Of a stretch of DNA of 64,000 bases, positions 25,623-33,680 are shown piece by piece (within the stretch, counting starts at the first letter, position 1; every line of letters begins with the position of its first letter). Where the stretch lies: contig NZ_QJSU01000006.1 in the NCBI RefSeq assembly GCF_003217155.1, positions 1 through 64,000 on the forward strand. The letters are read 5' to 3'. The DNA is from Psychrobacter fozii. GTDB lineage: Bacteria > Pseudomonadota > Gammaproteobacteria > Pseudomonadales > Moraxellaceae. The position numbers and the translations under genes were made by a program. The notes under the pieces are model-generated. The model saw nothing but the letters and a program-made list of their open reading frames with translations, made no database searches and was not told the DNA's origin.

Positions 25623-27278
25623 ATGAGTGATTTAAAACATGGCGGTCAAGCCATTGTAGATAGCCTTAAGCAACACGGAGTAGATCGAGCGTTTATAGTA
25701 CCGGGTGAGAGCTATTTAGCAGTACTTGATGGCCTTTATAACTCTGATATTCAAACTATTGTTTGTCGTCACGAAGCTGCGTGTACTTATATGGCTGATG
25801 CACATGGTAAATTTACGGGTAAACCTGGTATTGCCATGGTGACCCGTGGTCCAGGTGCTGCGCAAGCTTATACTGGCATTCATACGGCTTGGCAAGATGG
25901 TGTGCCGCTGATATTATTTGTCGGCCTTATACCGATTGCTGATAGGCAGCGTGAGTCATTCCAAGAGTTTGATCCGATACAGTGGTTCGGTAGTCAATGT
26001 AAACGAGTCTTCATTCTTGATGAAGTCTCTAGGTCATCAGAAATCGTTGCCAAAGCATTTCATGCGGCTTTAGAAGGTCGACCAGGACCTGTTGTAGTTG
26101 GATTGCCTGAAGATATTATTCAGCAGCCATTTGAAAATCAGAATCACCCTGTGATTCCTGTCGCTCAAGGCGCAGTTACACAATCAGAGCTGCAATCAAT
26201 AATTGATGCACTATCAATGGCTAAAAAACCTTTAGTGTTTGTTGGTGGTCAAAATTGGGACGCTCAAACATGCCAAAAATTAACTAAGTTTGCGGAAGAT
26301 AATCATATTCCCATCATACATGATTGGCGAGCCTCTGACAGAATCCCATTTGATTCGCCCGCTCACGCAGGTTACTTAGGATATGGCAGAGCAGATGGAT
26401 GTGCAGACTTACTAGATTCGGCGGATGTGTTGTTGACGATAGGTACTGTGCTTGGCGATGTGGCTAGTGATGGTTACACCTTGCGTCAATCATTCGATCA
26501 AGTCAATTATGTTGTCAATTTAGATACCAGCTTACGCGGTCATAGCGGCGCCACCACTTCTCATATCGCCGCAAGTCCTATTAGTTTTATAAAGGCAATT
26601 ACTGAATATAAATTAGATGAACTTGATGCTAAGTCACGTCTTTCATGGTTCAACCACTGTCATAAACAACAGCGTCAAGATAGCGCTTTCCCAGAAATCA
26701 CTCTTTCTTCTAATAGTTATGAAAAGTATGCCAGTATGACTTTGGTTATGAAAGAGCTAGTCAAAATTATTCCAGAAGATGCCATATATAGCTTCGGTGC
26801 AGGCAACCATTGTTTGTGGGCGCAGAAGTTTCTACCAACGAAGGTGTTTCCAAGTCAGTTGAGTAGTAGGAACGGGGCAATGGGATATAGTGTGCCAGCG
26901 GGTATCGCTGCTGCCTTAGAGTCCCCTGAGCGTTTATCAGTCGTTGTTACTGGTGATGGTGAGTTTATGATGAACGAGGCAGAATTATCTACTTCGGTAC
27001 GTTATAAGGCTCCTATTTTGATTATAGTTATGGATAATGGTCAATTTGGTACTATTCGTCAGCATCAAGAGGCTCATTATCCGGATCGCGTGTCAGGTAC
27101 ACAGCTTCAAAACCCTGACTTTGCTTTAATGGCGCAGTCTTTTGGTGCTCATGGTATTACAGTAAATAGTGATGAGCGAGTCGAAGAACAAGTGGCAGAG
27201 GCTATGCGAGTTGTAAGTAAAGATCGCAAAACTGTGGTAATGCATGTGATTACTGATCCTGCTGAGTTAAATCCTTAA
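25623..27278 (+). CDS. ThDP-dependent enzyme (acetolactate synthase/benzoylformate decarboxylase-like)
   Basis: A 551-aa protein with three domains: PYR (1-165) with the ylide-activating Glu51 in CRHEAACTYMAD, a central domain (about 185-320), and PP with TGDGEFMMNEAELSTSVRY...DNGQFG, the Mg/ThDP-binding GDG-N motif (about 440-470). It lacks a regulatory-subunit gene nearby and the FAD-binding features of catabolic acetolactate synthases are not obvious, so it could be a 2-oxoacid decarboxylase or carboligase. AGGGA precedes the ATG. It is the last intact enzyme of the island, followed by a terminator and by a decayed second copy of itself. Confidence 0.85.
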   Translation: MSDLKHGGQAIVDSLKQHGVDRAFIVPGESYLAVLDGLYNSDIQTIVCRHEAACTYMADAHGKFTGKPGIAMVTRGPGAAQAYTGIHTAWQDGVPLILFVGLIPIADRQRESFQEFDPIQWFGSQCKRVFILDEVSRSSEIVAKAFHAALEGRPGPVVVGLPEDIIQQPFENQNHPVIPVAQGAVTQSELQSIIDALSMAKKPLVFVGGQNWDAQTCQKLTKFAEDNHIPIIHDWRASDRIPFDSPAHAGYLGYGRADGCADLLDSADVLLTIGTVLGDVASDGYTLRQSFDQVNYVVNLDTSLRGHSGATTSHIAASPISFIKAITEYKLDELDAKSRLSWFNHCHKQQRQDSAFPEITLSSNSYEKYASMTLVMKELVKIIPEDAIYSFGAGNHCLWAQKFLPTKVFPSQLSSRNGAMGYSVPAGIAAALESPERLSVVVTGDGEFMMNEAELSTSVRYKAPILIIVMDNGQFGTIRQHQEAHYPDRVSGTQLQNPDFALMAQSFGAHGITVNSDERVEEQVAEAMRVVSKDRKTVVMHVITDPAELNP

Positions 27279-27372
27279 TAATTTTATTAATAGGATAACT
27301 ATTTCAAAATAATTGTTCATTGCCAGTTGTTAAATTTATAAAGGCAAGCTGATAAAGTTGTTCAATATTTTC

Positions 27373-27409
27373 AAAAAGAAGCCTAACATCAAGTGTTAGG
27401 CTTCTTTTT
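27373..27409 (+). terminator. Terminator of the amidohydrolase island
   Basis: AAAAAGAAGCCTAAC pairs with GTTAGGCTTCTTTTT over a 7-nt loop, with a T tract. It is perfectly symmetric and ends the operon about 100 nt after the ThDP gene. Confidence 0.92.
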
Positions 27410-27514
27410 ATTAAAAAAAGGTCTTGGAAACACATTACGGTATATCACAAATCAGTTTAGAAGTTCGGTAATTCCAAGCGTACCTAAGGATGATCCCTGT
27501 CGTCAAATATGTAC

Positions 27515-27564
27515 AACTAAAATCTACCAAGTGAATGTCTACAGGGTTGACAGTATATGTCAAA
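27515..27564. repeat. 50-bp dispersed repeat, copy 1 (43/50 identical to 49584-49633)
   Basis: Begins AACTAAAATCTACCAAGTGA and ends TTGACAGTATATGTCAAA, the latter a TTGACA/TGTCAA dyad. The second copy, at 49584-49633, lies upstream of another LysR gene. It overlaps the start of the decayed ThDP gene copy. Confidence 0.7.
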
Positions 27565-27789
27565 GCTATCAAAACGTTAACTGAGCAGTTACCTACCGAT
27601 GCTATATACAGTTTCGAGACTGGCAATCATTGTCTATGGGCACAGCGTTATCTACCTATGCATACTTTTCCAAGCCCGCTGAGTACCAGAAGTGGCGCGA
27701 TGAGTTATATTTACCATCAGGTCTTGTTGCTGCATATGATTACAGGCCCTGATGAGCTAACAATTTCAGTATTAAGTAGCTTGTCATGA
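27559..27789 (+). pseudogene. Decayed second copy of the ThDP enzyme gene
   Basis: The frame VKAIKTLTEQLPTDAIYSFE, TGNHCLWAQRYLPMHTFPSP and LSTRSGAM is clearly homologous to residues about 378-425 of the intact enzyme (IIPEDAIYSFGAGNHCLWAQ). A one-base slip follows, after which the bases still encode PSGLVAA (compare PAGIAAA), and then a deletion of about 330 bp joins directly to the C-terminal HMITGPDEL (compare HVITDPAEL). The N-terminal two thirds are absent. Confidence 0.85.
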
Positions 27790-27932
27790 TAAAGGGGTGT
27801 TATGACAAGTTATACAATGAATAAGTATTTATACTGCCCCATGATCTTTAGCTATATTGTATTATGGACTGAGGACAATAATGAAAGGTGAGCTGAGAAC
27901 TCAGAGGCTGAATACGTATCGCGAAGACTAAG

Positions 27933-28019
27933 CCTTTCATACCTTTGGCAGACCTTTCATACCTTTGGCAGACCTTTCATACCTTTGGCAGACCTTTCAT
28001 ATTGATTAATTATCAATAT
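27933..28019. repeat. 20-bp tandem repeat (3 full units plus 8 bp) and adjoining dyad before the LysR start
   Basis: Unit CCTTTCATACCTTTGGCAGA at 27933-27952, 27953-27972 and 27973-27992, then CCTTTCAT to 28000. It abuts a perfect dyad ATATTGAT-TAATT-ATCAATAT (27999-28019), 28 bp before the LysR ATG. The repeat period is about two helical turns. Confidence 0.93.
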
Positions 28020-28046
28020 ATTCAGAATATAAGTGCTGAAATTACC

Positions 28047-28970
28047 ATGATACAACGGAAATTAGCAGATAATTTAAATTGGACATTACTTCACGTATTA
28101 ATTGCTATATGTGAAGAGGGGAGTATTAGTGCGGCAGCTGATCGTCTAAATATAACCCAGTCTGCGGTTAGCCAAAATCTCAAAAAGCTTGAAGAGCAAC
28201 TCGAAAACCAGCTTGTTATTCGTAATACCAAGCCGCTAGAACTCACACCAATTGGTCGCTATTGTCTTCAAGTTGCTCAAACAATATTCACAGAGATTAC
28301 TTCTATTGAAGCGATGAAAGGTAGTAATTTACATCTTCTAGAAGGTAATATTAAACTATTAGTCGTTAGTCGACTTCATAATCCTAAATATAATAATTTT
28401 TTAGTATATTTCAAAAAAAAGTATCCGAATATTACGTTAGATTTGACGGTCAAATCAAGTATGGATATTTTAAATGATTTAAAGCAAAAAAATCCTGCCA
28501 TTGGTATTTGTTTAGCAAAGCATACATCTGATACTCTCAATCAAAAGATACTCTTCAATCAACGTTATTACCTATATTGTGGATATCACCATCCTTTGTT
28601 CTCCGTAAAAGAATTGAGTATTAGTAATATATTAGAAGAAAATTTTATTGCATTTAATAGTGAAGCTATTGGTGATGTTCTTTCACCAATAGCTTTATTT
28701 AAAGAAGCCCATGATTTTACTGGTCACGTTAGTGCCTACACAAATAATTTAGATGAGCTAGTTCGACTGATTTATACTGGATATGGCATAGGTGCTTTGC
28801 CAGATAAGTTTGTTGCTGCTACTCATCTAGCATCTAAACTTAGACGCTTGCCCCCGAAAGATGGGATTGCTGATATACCTGTATATATTTTTTGGCACAA
28901 ACACCGAAACTTATCAGCCATTGAATCAAAATTTATTGAAGAAATTATCGACTTTGATATCTCTTTTTAA
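28047..28970 (+). CDS. LysR-family regulator, likely controlling the amidohydrolase island
   Basis: A 307-aa LysR protein. HTH about residues 12-70 (ISAAADRLNITQSAVSQNLK), then an effector-binding domain. The ATG at 28047 gives the usual LysR start; an upstream TTG reading through the 20-bp repeats would add 34 residues without homology. It lies downstream of the island on the same strand but after the terminator, with its own repeat-containing promoter region. Regulation of the island is inferred from position only. Confidence 0.87.
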   Translation: MIQRKLADNLNWTLLHVLIAICEEGSISAAADRLNITQSAVSQNLKKLEEQLENQLVIRNTKPLELTPIGRYCLQVAQTIFTEITSIEAMKGSNLHLLEGNIKLLVVSRLHNPKYNNFLVYFKKKYPNITLDLTVKSSMDILNDLKQKNPAIGICLAKHTSDTLNQKILFNQRYYLYCGYHHPLFSVKELSISNILEENFIAFNSEAIGDVLSPIALFKEAHDFTGHVSAYTNNLDELVRLIYTGYGIGALPDKFVAATHLASKLRRLPPKDGIADIPVYIFWHKHRNLSAIESKFIEEIIDFDISF

Positions 28971-29155
28971 TGAACTTCCAATTTTAGGATCGTATCCAAA
29001 CACTGATTTTTGCAGCAACATGTATGAAAAGTATAAGTAAAATTAGAGTTGTTTCGAGCATGCTCCTATATCATTGATACTCTCAATCTTGAGACAACGT
29101 TATGTGATTTATCTTATAAATTATATAACATATCAACATTCACTTTCTTGATACT

Positions 29156-29245
29156 CTAACAGCCGAGCATTTATATATTACGCGACATACATTGGAAAAT
29201 CGTCAAGCAAATGGCAAAAAATTATTAGAAGTCCAGCCTGTATAA
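29156..29245 (+). pseudogene. 3' fragment of an MDR oxidoreductase gene
   Basis: Thirty codons ending LENRQANGKKLLEVQPV and a stop, with LTAEHLYITRHT before. This resembles the C-terminus of MDR dehydrogenases; the intact MDR at 4129 ends with ITASNLRRAHQMLENREAHG before KIVLEG. Nothing of the rest of the gene is visible in the gap 28971-29358, which is otherwise featureless AT-rich DNA. Confidence 0.5.
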
Positions 29246-29358
29246 AGCGTCAAATAATCGCTTAAATTTACAAGTCTGATTTAATGTTTTGCGCGGATAC
29301 GTTAAAGCTGCTTAGATTTATTTGAAATAATTATAATACTTAAAAATAGGAAAAACTT

Positions 29359-29664
29359 ATGAACACACAAGCTAATAAACCACTCACCATCGTTGCCACT
29401 ATTAAAGCTAAGCCTGAGCATGTCGAGCAAGTAAAATTAGAGCTTCTCAAGCTAACTGCAGCCTCACAAACTGATCAAGGTTGTATCCAATATGACCTAC
29501 ATCAAGACAATGCAAATAGTAATGGCTTTATCGTTTATGAGATTTGGGAAGACGATGAGCAGTTGCAGCAGCATGTAGAAAGCCCGCATTTTCAAAACTA
29601 TGTAACAGTGACGGACGGGATGATCGATGAGTTTGTTATAAATGAAATGACTATTATCTCGTAA
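29359..29664 (+). CDS. ABM-domain putative quinol monooxygenase
   Basis: A 101-aa protein of the antibiotic biosynthesis monooxygenase fold (dimeric ferredoxin-like). The pattern TIVATIKAKPEHVEQVKLELLKL...TDQGCIQYDLHQDNANSNGFIVYEIWEDDEQLQQHVESPHFQNY is typical of YgiN-type quinol monooxygenases. AGGAAA precedes the ATG. It stands alone, next to an MDR gene remnant; in relatives such proteins often accompany oxidoreductases. Confidence 0.85.
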   Translation: MNTQANKPLTIVATIKAKPEHVEQVKLELLKLTAASQTDQGCIQYDLHQDNANSNGFIVYEIWEDDEQLQQHVESPHFQNYVTVTDGMIDEFVINEMTIIS

Positions 29665-29684
29665 GTTTTAAAACGCTCAGACTG

Positions 29685-29730
29685 AAAAAGTCTTTTAAGC
29701 TATGATTTGTACGGCTTGAAAGGCTTTTTT
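29685..29730. terminator. Terminator after the ABM gene
   Basis: AAAAAGTCTTTTAAGC pairs with GCTTGAAAGGCTTTTTT (two imperfections) over about 12 nt. It is closely similar in sequence to the terminator at 49515-49560. Confidence 0.8.
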
Positions 29731-29911
29731 AGTTTTAGAGAAGGTTGTTGTCATTAGCTATTACATCTAATGTAGAAAAGGTAGCCGCTCAGTCAGAGTT
29801 AGCAAAATATGGTTGAATAAGATTTCTCTGGCTCCTACACCACACAACAGGTATAAATTAACAAAAGTTAAAAGAGCACAGGTCAAAATTGGTCATAACT
29901 AACATCACTTA

Positions 29912-30787
29912 TTATAGGTTTCTTAACTGCTCGATTAACCAACGATGTATACCACTGTCGCTAGTACGTGGATGCCATGCCGCGATGACTTTAAAAGTGG
30001 GCGGTAATGCTTCGACCTCAAGCTCTTTGACTTTGCTGTTCGGCAATAGCCGCGAAGGATAAAACGCAATCATGTCGGTCGTGTGCAAAATATCTGGTAC
30101 GGCCGAAAAGCTAGGCACCGACATCACAATATTGCGTTTTAGACCTTTTTCTGCAAACCATTGATCATGAGAGCCGCGTAAATTAGCACGTGAGGGTGAT
30201 ACGACCAGCTGCGCGTGTGCGGCCACTTGCGCCAGTGTTAATACCTCTGTTACAAAATCATTTTCACAACCTGTGATGCATAAATGCTGTTCTTCAAATA
30301 AAGTCACATACGATAAGTTATCTGGGATGAACTCGGGGAAGGTAATTAGTAAATCAAGCTCGCCTGCTGCAATCAGCTGATTGATATTGTCTGAGGCAAA
30401 GTCACGGACGATCAGCTTCAGATCTGGCGCGTCGCGTCGCGTTATACTAAACAATTGCGGTAACAATGCCTGCGTCGCATAGTCGGTCGCACTAATCGTA
30501 AAGATGCCCTTGTAGGTTTGCGGCATAAAGACCTCTGGCTCTAACAAATCTTCCAACTCTTTTAAGATATGGTCAAGAGGTTGCTGCATCGATAGCGCCT
30601 TTGGCGTTGCCACCATGCTATTCCCTTGACGAATAAACAAGCGATCATCAAACACCTCACGTAACTTACGCAGCTGCTCACTGATGGCTTGTTGGGTCAG
30701 TCCCATTTTGCGTGCAACTTGTGACAAGTTTTTTAGATCAAGCAGCGCCTGTAGTACTCTAAGCTGCTTAATATCGAGCCGATTCAT
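29912..30787 (-). CDS. LysR-family transcriptional regulator
   Basis: A LysR protein of about 291 aa when started at MNRLDIKQLRVLQALLDLKN (ATG at 30787); other in-frame ATGs lie at 30796, 30799 and 30808 and cannot be excluded. The HTH is at about residues 8-65 (NLSQVARKMGLTQQAISEQL), followed by an effector domain. It is divergent from the Old Yellow Enzyme gene. The dyad AAACAA-TAAGTGG-TTGTTT at 30824-30842 between them is a candidate LysR site. Confidence 0.85.
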   Translation of the reverse strand: MNRLDIKQLRVLQALLDLKNLSQVARKMGLTQQAISEQLRKLREVFDDRLFIRQGNSMVATPKALSMQQPLDHILKELEDLLEPEVFMPQTYKGIFTISATDYATQALLPQLFSITRRDAPDLKLIVRDFASDNINQLIAAGELDLLITFPEFIPDNLSYVTLFEEQHLCITGCENDFVTEVLTLAQVAAHAQLVVSPSRANLRGSHDQWFAEKGLKRNIVMSVPSFSAVPDILHTTDMIAFYPSRLLPNSKVKELEVEALPPTFKVIAAWHPRTSDSGIHRWLIEQLRNL

Positions 30788-30823
30788 ACCATTCATCATG
30801 CATACCATTAATAGTTGTATCTT

Positions 30824-30842
30824 AAACAATAAGTGGTTGTTT
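30824..30842. promoter_or_regulatory. Candidate LysR operator between the LysR and OYE genes
   Basis: Perfect 6-bp arms AAACAA and TTGTTT separated by 7 bp, within the 188-bp divergent region. Confidence 0.45.
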
Positions 30843-30975
30843 CTAATTGTACCCTCAAAACGCTATGCTGACTAACATTGCTTACCCAATCATTAGATTG
30901 ATTGACTATATTAAGCATCAAAACAGGCTAAATACATTCAATAATAAGCCATCAGCTGCTTTAAAAGAGACCTCT

Positions 30976-32112
30976 ATGACACAAGCCATTCTCAACACAA
31001 ATACATTATTTTCTTCTGTAGAACTTGGGCCTTACACGCTCAAAAACCGTATCGTGATGCCACCATTGACACGCTCTCGTAGCACGCAACCTGGCAATAT
31101 TCCTAATGACTTAATGGCAGAATACTATGCACAGCGCGCGTCAGCTGGATTTATGGTGACTGAGGGCACGCAAATTGAGCCAAGAGGTCAAGGTTATGCG
31201 TGGACACCGGGTATCCATTCACCAGCCCAAGTTGAAGGTTGGAAAAAAGTCACGCAGGCAGTGCATGACAAAGGCGGTATTATTTTTGCTCAGCTTTGGC
31301 ACGTGGGCCGTGTGTCGCACACCAGCTTGCAACCTAACGGTGCTCAGCCTGTAGGGCCGTCTGATATTACTGCTGATAACGTCAAAGTATTTATTGAAAC
31401 AGGTCCAGGCGAAGGTGCTTTGGCCGATCCAAGCGCCCCGCGTGCACTCAGTATCGATGAAGTGGGTGAGCTGGTAAATATGTATGCGGCCGCTGCGCGC
31501 AATGCATTGGAAGCGGGTTTTGATGGGGTAGAACTGCATTGTGCCAATGGGTATTTGGTCAATCAGTTTATTTCTGAACATAGCAACACACGTGATGACC
31601 AATATGGTGGGTCGTTGCCCAATCGTTTGCGCTTCTTAAAAGAGATAGTAGCCGCTGTCAGTGATGTGGTTGGCGCTGATCGTTTGGGCGTGCGTTTTGC
31701 GCCTTTGTTTGAGAGTACGGATGAGACGCGCGTGTATTTAGGCTTGGTAGAGTCAGACCCTCATCATACGTATATTGAGGCGATTAAAGTCCTTGAGCAA
31801 GCTGGCATTGCTTACTTGTCGATTGCTGAAGCTGATTGGGATAATGCGCCTGATTTACCAGACACTTTTTATCAAGCGGTGAGGGAAGAATTTTCAGGAC
31901 GTATTATTTATGCTGGCAAGTACACGGTACAAAAAGCCGTGAACATTTTAGAAAAAGGCTACGGTGATTTATTCGCGTTTGGTCGTCCTTTTATCGCTAA
32001 TCCAGATTTACCCGAGCGTATTGCTAATAACTGGCCATTGAATGAGGCAGACCCTGCCACTATGTATGGTGGTACTGATGTTGGCTATAGTGATTATCCT
32101 TACTATCGTTAA
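30976..32112 (+). CDS. Old Yellow Enzyme family alkene reductase (NemA-like)
   Basis: A 378-aa FMN-dependent reductase, a TIM barrel. It shows LKNRIVMPPLTRSR at the N-terminus, FAQLWHVGRVSH, the substrate-binding pair in GFDGVELHCANGYLVNQF (His-Asn type) and the late FGRPFIANPDLPERI phosphate-binding segment. It reduces activated C=C bonds or nitro compounds with NAD(P)H. The ATG at 30976 matches family starts; an upstream in-frame ATG adds 43 unrelated residues. The last codons TAT CGT and the TAA stop lie inside the end of a MITE, so the natural C-terminal residues were replaced. Confidence 0.92.
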   Translation: MTQAILNTNTLFSSVELGPYTLKNRIVMPPLTRSRSTQPGNIPNDLMAEYYAQRASAGFMVTEGTQIEPRGQGYAWTPGIHSPAQVEGWKKVTQAVHDKGGIIFAQLWHVGRVSHTSLQPNGAQPVGPSDITADNVKVFIETGPGEGALADPSAPRALSIDEVGELVNMYAAAARNALEAGFDGVELHCANGYLVNQFISEHSNTRDDQYGGSLPNRLRFLKEIVAAVSDVVGADRLGVRFAPLFESTDETRVYLGLVESDPHHTYIEAIKVLEQAGIAYLSIAEADWDNAPDLPDTFYQAVREEFSGRIIYAGKYTVQKAVNILEKGYGDLFAFGRPFIANPDLPERIANNWPLNEADPATMYGGTDVGYSDYPYYR

Positions 32113-32209
32113 TCCTCGATAAAAGAGTGACAGCGTTAACTTCGCTTGAAGTACCACAGTTACATCTGCACTCGGTTGCCTTGACTCTCTTTTAAACTGA
32201 ATCAACTAT
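32104..32209. mobile_element. ~106-bp MITE overlapping the OYE stop codon
   Basis: The reverse complement of this copy (AGTTGATTCAGTTTAAAAGA ... GTTAACGCTGTCACTCTTTT) matches the element at 16480-16586 nearly base for base. The terminal repeats are TATCGTTAATCC and its inverted partner. The left end supplies the last two codons and the stop of the OYE gene. Confidence 0.8.
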
Positions 32210-32329
32210 CTTAATAATAGCGAAGCATTTAAACAGTGACTGAGATAAGGCCATCAATGGCCTTATCTCTATTTATAAACTTAATGCTTTTATATAAGCA
32301 GAGGCTTAATCATCAATCGGTATCATGCC

Positions 32330-32551
32330 ATGAATCAGAATTCCAAAGACAGACTGATACGCATATTGGTAGGGTATGTCGGACTTTATCCAACGCTCTT
32401 GATCGTATTGACGTTATTGAAGCCTGTGACTCAAGGCTTAAGCCTACCAGTAGTGGTATTAATTGAAGCTATCATACTTGTTCCGCTGACACAGCTAGTT
32501 TCCTTCCCACTAGCAGGTAAGCTGATTGATATGCTAAGAAGAGAGAAATAA
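32330..32551 (+). CDS. Small membrane protein, function unknown
   Basis: A 73-aa protein with two likely transmembrane helices (ILVGYVGLYPTLLIVLTLL; LPVVVLIEAIILVPLTQLV) and a positively charged tail (GKLIDMLRREK). I do not recognise a named family; the pattern resembles small DUF-type inner-membrane proteins of Moraxellaceae. The ATG at 32330 has no strong Shine-Dalgarno sequence. It lies alone between a MITE and a terminator at 32676. Confidence 0.5.
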   Translation: MNQNSKDRLIRILVGYVGLYPTLLIVLTLLKPVTQGLSLPVVVLIEAIILVPLTQLVSFPLAGKLIDMLRREK

Positions 32552-32675
32552 CCGTTCTTTGCATAGCGCATTTACCGCAATACTTGTGTTTACCAAGCTG
32601 ATTCCTAACGAACCTTTAACGAATTCCAAAGCTTGGTTATACAAATCTGATAGTAGGGTTGCTCTTCCGCACATT

Positions 32676-32707
32676 AAAAAAGACCTTCAATCGCTTGAGG
32701 GTCTTTT
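32676..32707. terminator. Terminator
   Basis: AAAAAGACCTTCAA pairs with TTGAGGGTCTTTTT (one mismatch) over 4 nt. It can serve the small membrane-protein gene on the left and the convergent hydroxyacyl-CoA dehydrogenase gene on the right. Confidence 0.88.
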
Positions 32708-32783
32708 TAGTTTTATAAATAACGCTGTCATTCTTTTATATAGAATTGACTATAATAAATTCTAATAAACAAAGCGCTATGTA

Positions 32784-33680
32784 TTATTTTAAAAAATCAG
32801 GTTGCATAAAGGCAGGATTAGGATAAGTATAAAATCCTTCGCCAGTTGCCGCACCCATTTTATTTTGATCAATCATCTGCTCTTTTAGGTATTTAGCGGC
32901 CTTTAATCTTGCAGGATTTTGAGTCGTTTCAGCGGCTAGCTTAGTGATGTTGTAGGCCGTGTTTATACCGATAGTATCCAAGATGCCAAATGGTCCTACA
33001 GGCGCACCAGTCACTATCATCCATGTCTTATCTATTGTATGCGGGTCTGCAACCTCTTTGGCTAGTAATTGTAGACCTGCATCTATAAAGGGCGCCAATA
33101 AACTATTCATTATGTAGCCAGGTTGTTCTTTGTGCAGCGGCATTGCCACCATACCGATGGCAGTAGCAAAAGCAACAACCTCATCAAATACCTTAGGATC
33201 TGTCCCAGGATGTCCCATGATTTCAGCGACATTATGCATCCAAATCTTATTGGCAAAATGGAGCGCTAAAAACTGTGCAGGTCGTCCCGTTGATTCCGCA
33301 AACTGGCTAGGGAGTAAGGTTGAAGTATTGGTGGCGAAGATGGTTTTCTCTGGCGCTAGTTTGGCAAGCTTTTCATAAAATTCGATTTTAATGTCAGGAA
33401 TTTCGGGTATGGCCTCAATCATTAGGTCAGCATCTTTAACTGCTTCTGCTAAGTCTGAGGTGTAGCTCAGATTGTCAAAAGCCTTATCCAGTTGCTCTTG
33501 AGTTGCCCTTAAGTCCTTTCGAAAAGCCTTGCACATCAATTGAAATTTTGCCTTTGCTTTTTCTAAAACCTCATCATTGATGTCATAGACACTGACATTA
33601 AAGCCATGAAATGCGGCTTGAAAAGCAATTTGATAGCCTAGGATGCCGCTTCCAGCGACAGTTACATTTTTATACGTCAT
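32784..33680 (-). CDS. 3-hydroxyacyl-CoA (3-hydroxybutyryl-CoA) dehydrogenase
   Basis: A 298-aa NAD-dependent dehydrogenase. The Rossmann motif is VAGSGILGYQIAFQAAFHG (about 6-24). The catalytic region has FATNTSTLLPSQFAE and LALHFANKIWMHNVAEIM, where the usual catalytic His-Glu pair (LHFxNP...EVI) is visible in altered form with NKIW instead of NP. The C-terminal domain has GYIMNSLLAPFIDAGLQLL. The ATG at 33680 lies 10 nt after TAGGAA; the ATG at 33689 sits almost on that site. It oxidises 3-hydroxyacyl-CoA in beta-oxidation or related pathways. It is a single gene without fad neighbours. Confidence 0.87.
   Translation of the reverse strand: MTYKNVTVAGSGILGYQIAFQAAFHGFNVSVYDINDEVLEKAKAKFQLMCKAFRKDLRATQEQLDKAFDNLSYTSDLAEAVKDADLMIEAIPEIPDIKIEFYEKLAKLAPEKTIFATNTSTLLPSQFAESTGRPAQFLALHFANKIWMHNVAEIMGHPGTDPKVFDEVVAFATAIGMVAMPLHKEQPGYIMNSLLAPFIDAGLQLLAKEVADPHTIDKTWMIVTGAPVGPFGILDTIGINTAYNITKLAAETTQNPARLKAAKYLKEQMIDQNKMGAATGEGFYTYPNPAFMQPDFLK

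Noticed and set aside
27933..28000. CRISPR array
   Set aside because: The 20-bp units are directly contiguous with no unique spacers; this is a simple tandem repeat.
27999..28019. FNR/Anr box (TTGAT...ATCAA) before the LysR gene
   Set aside because: The spacing is five bases (TAATT) instead of four, and the extended arms ATATTGAT/ATCAATAT fit a local dyad better.
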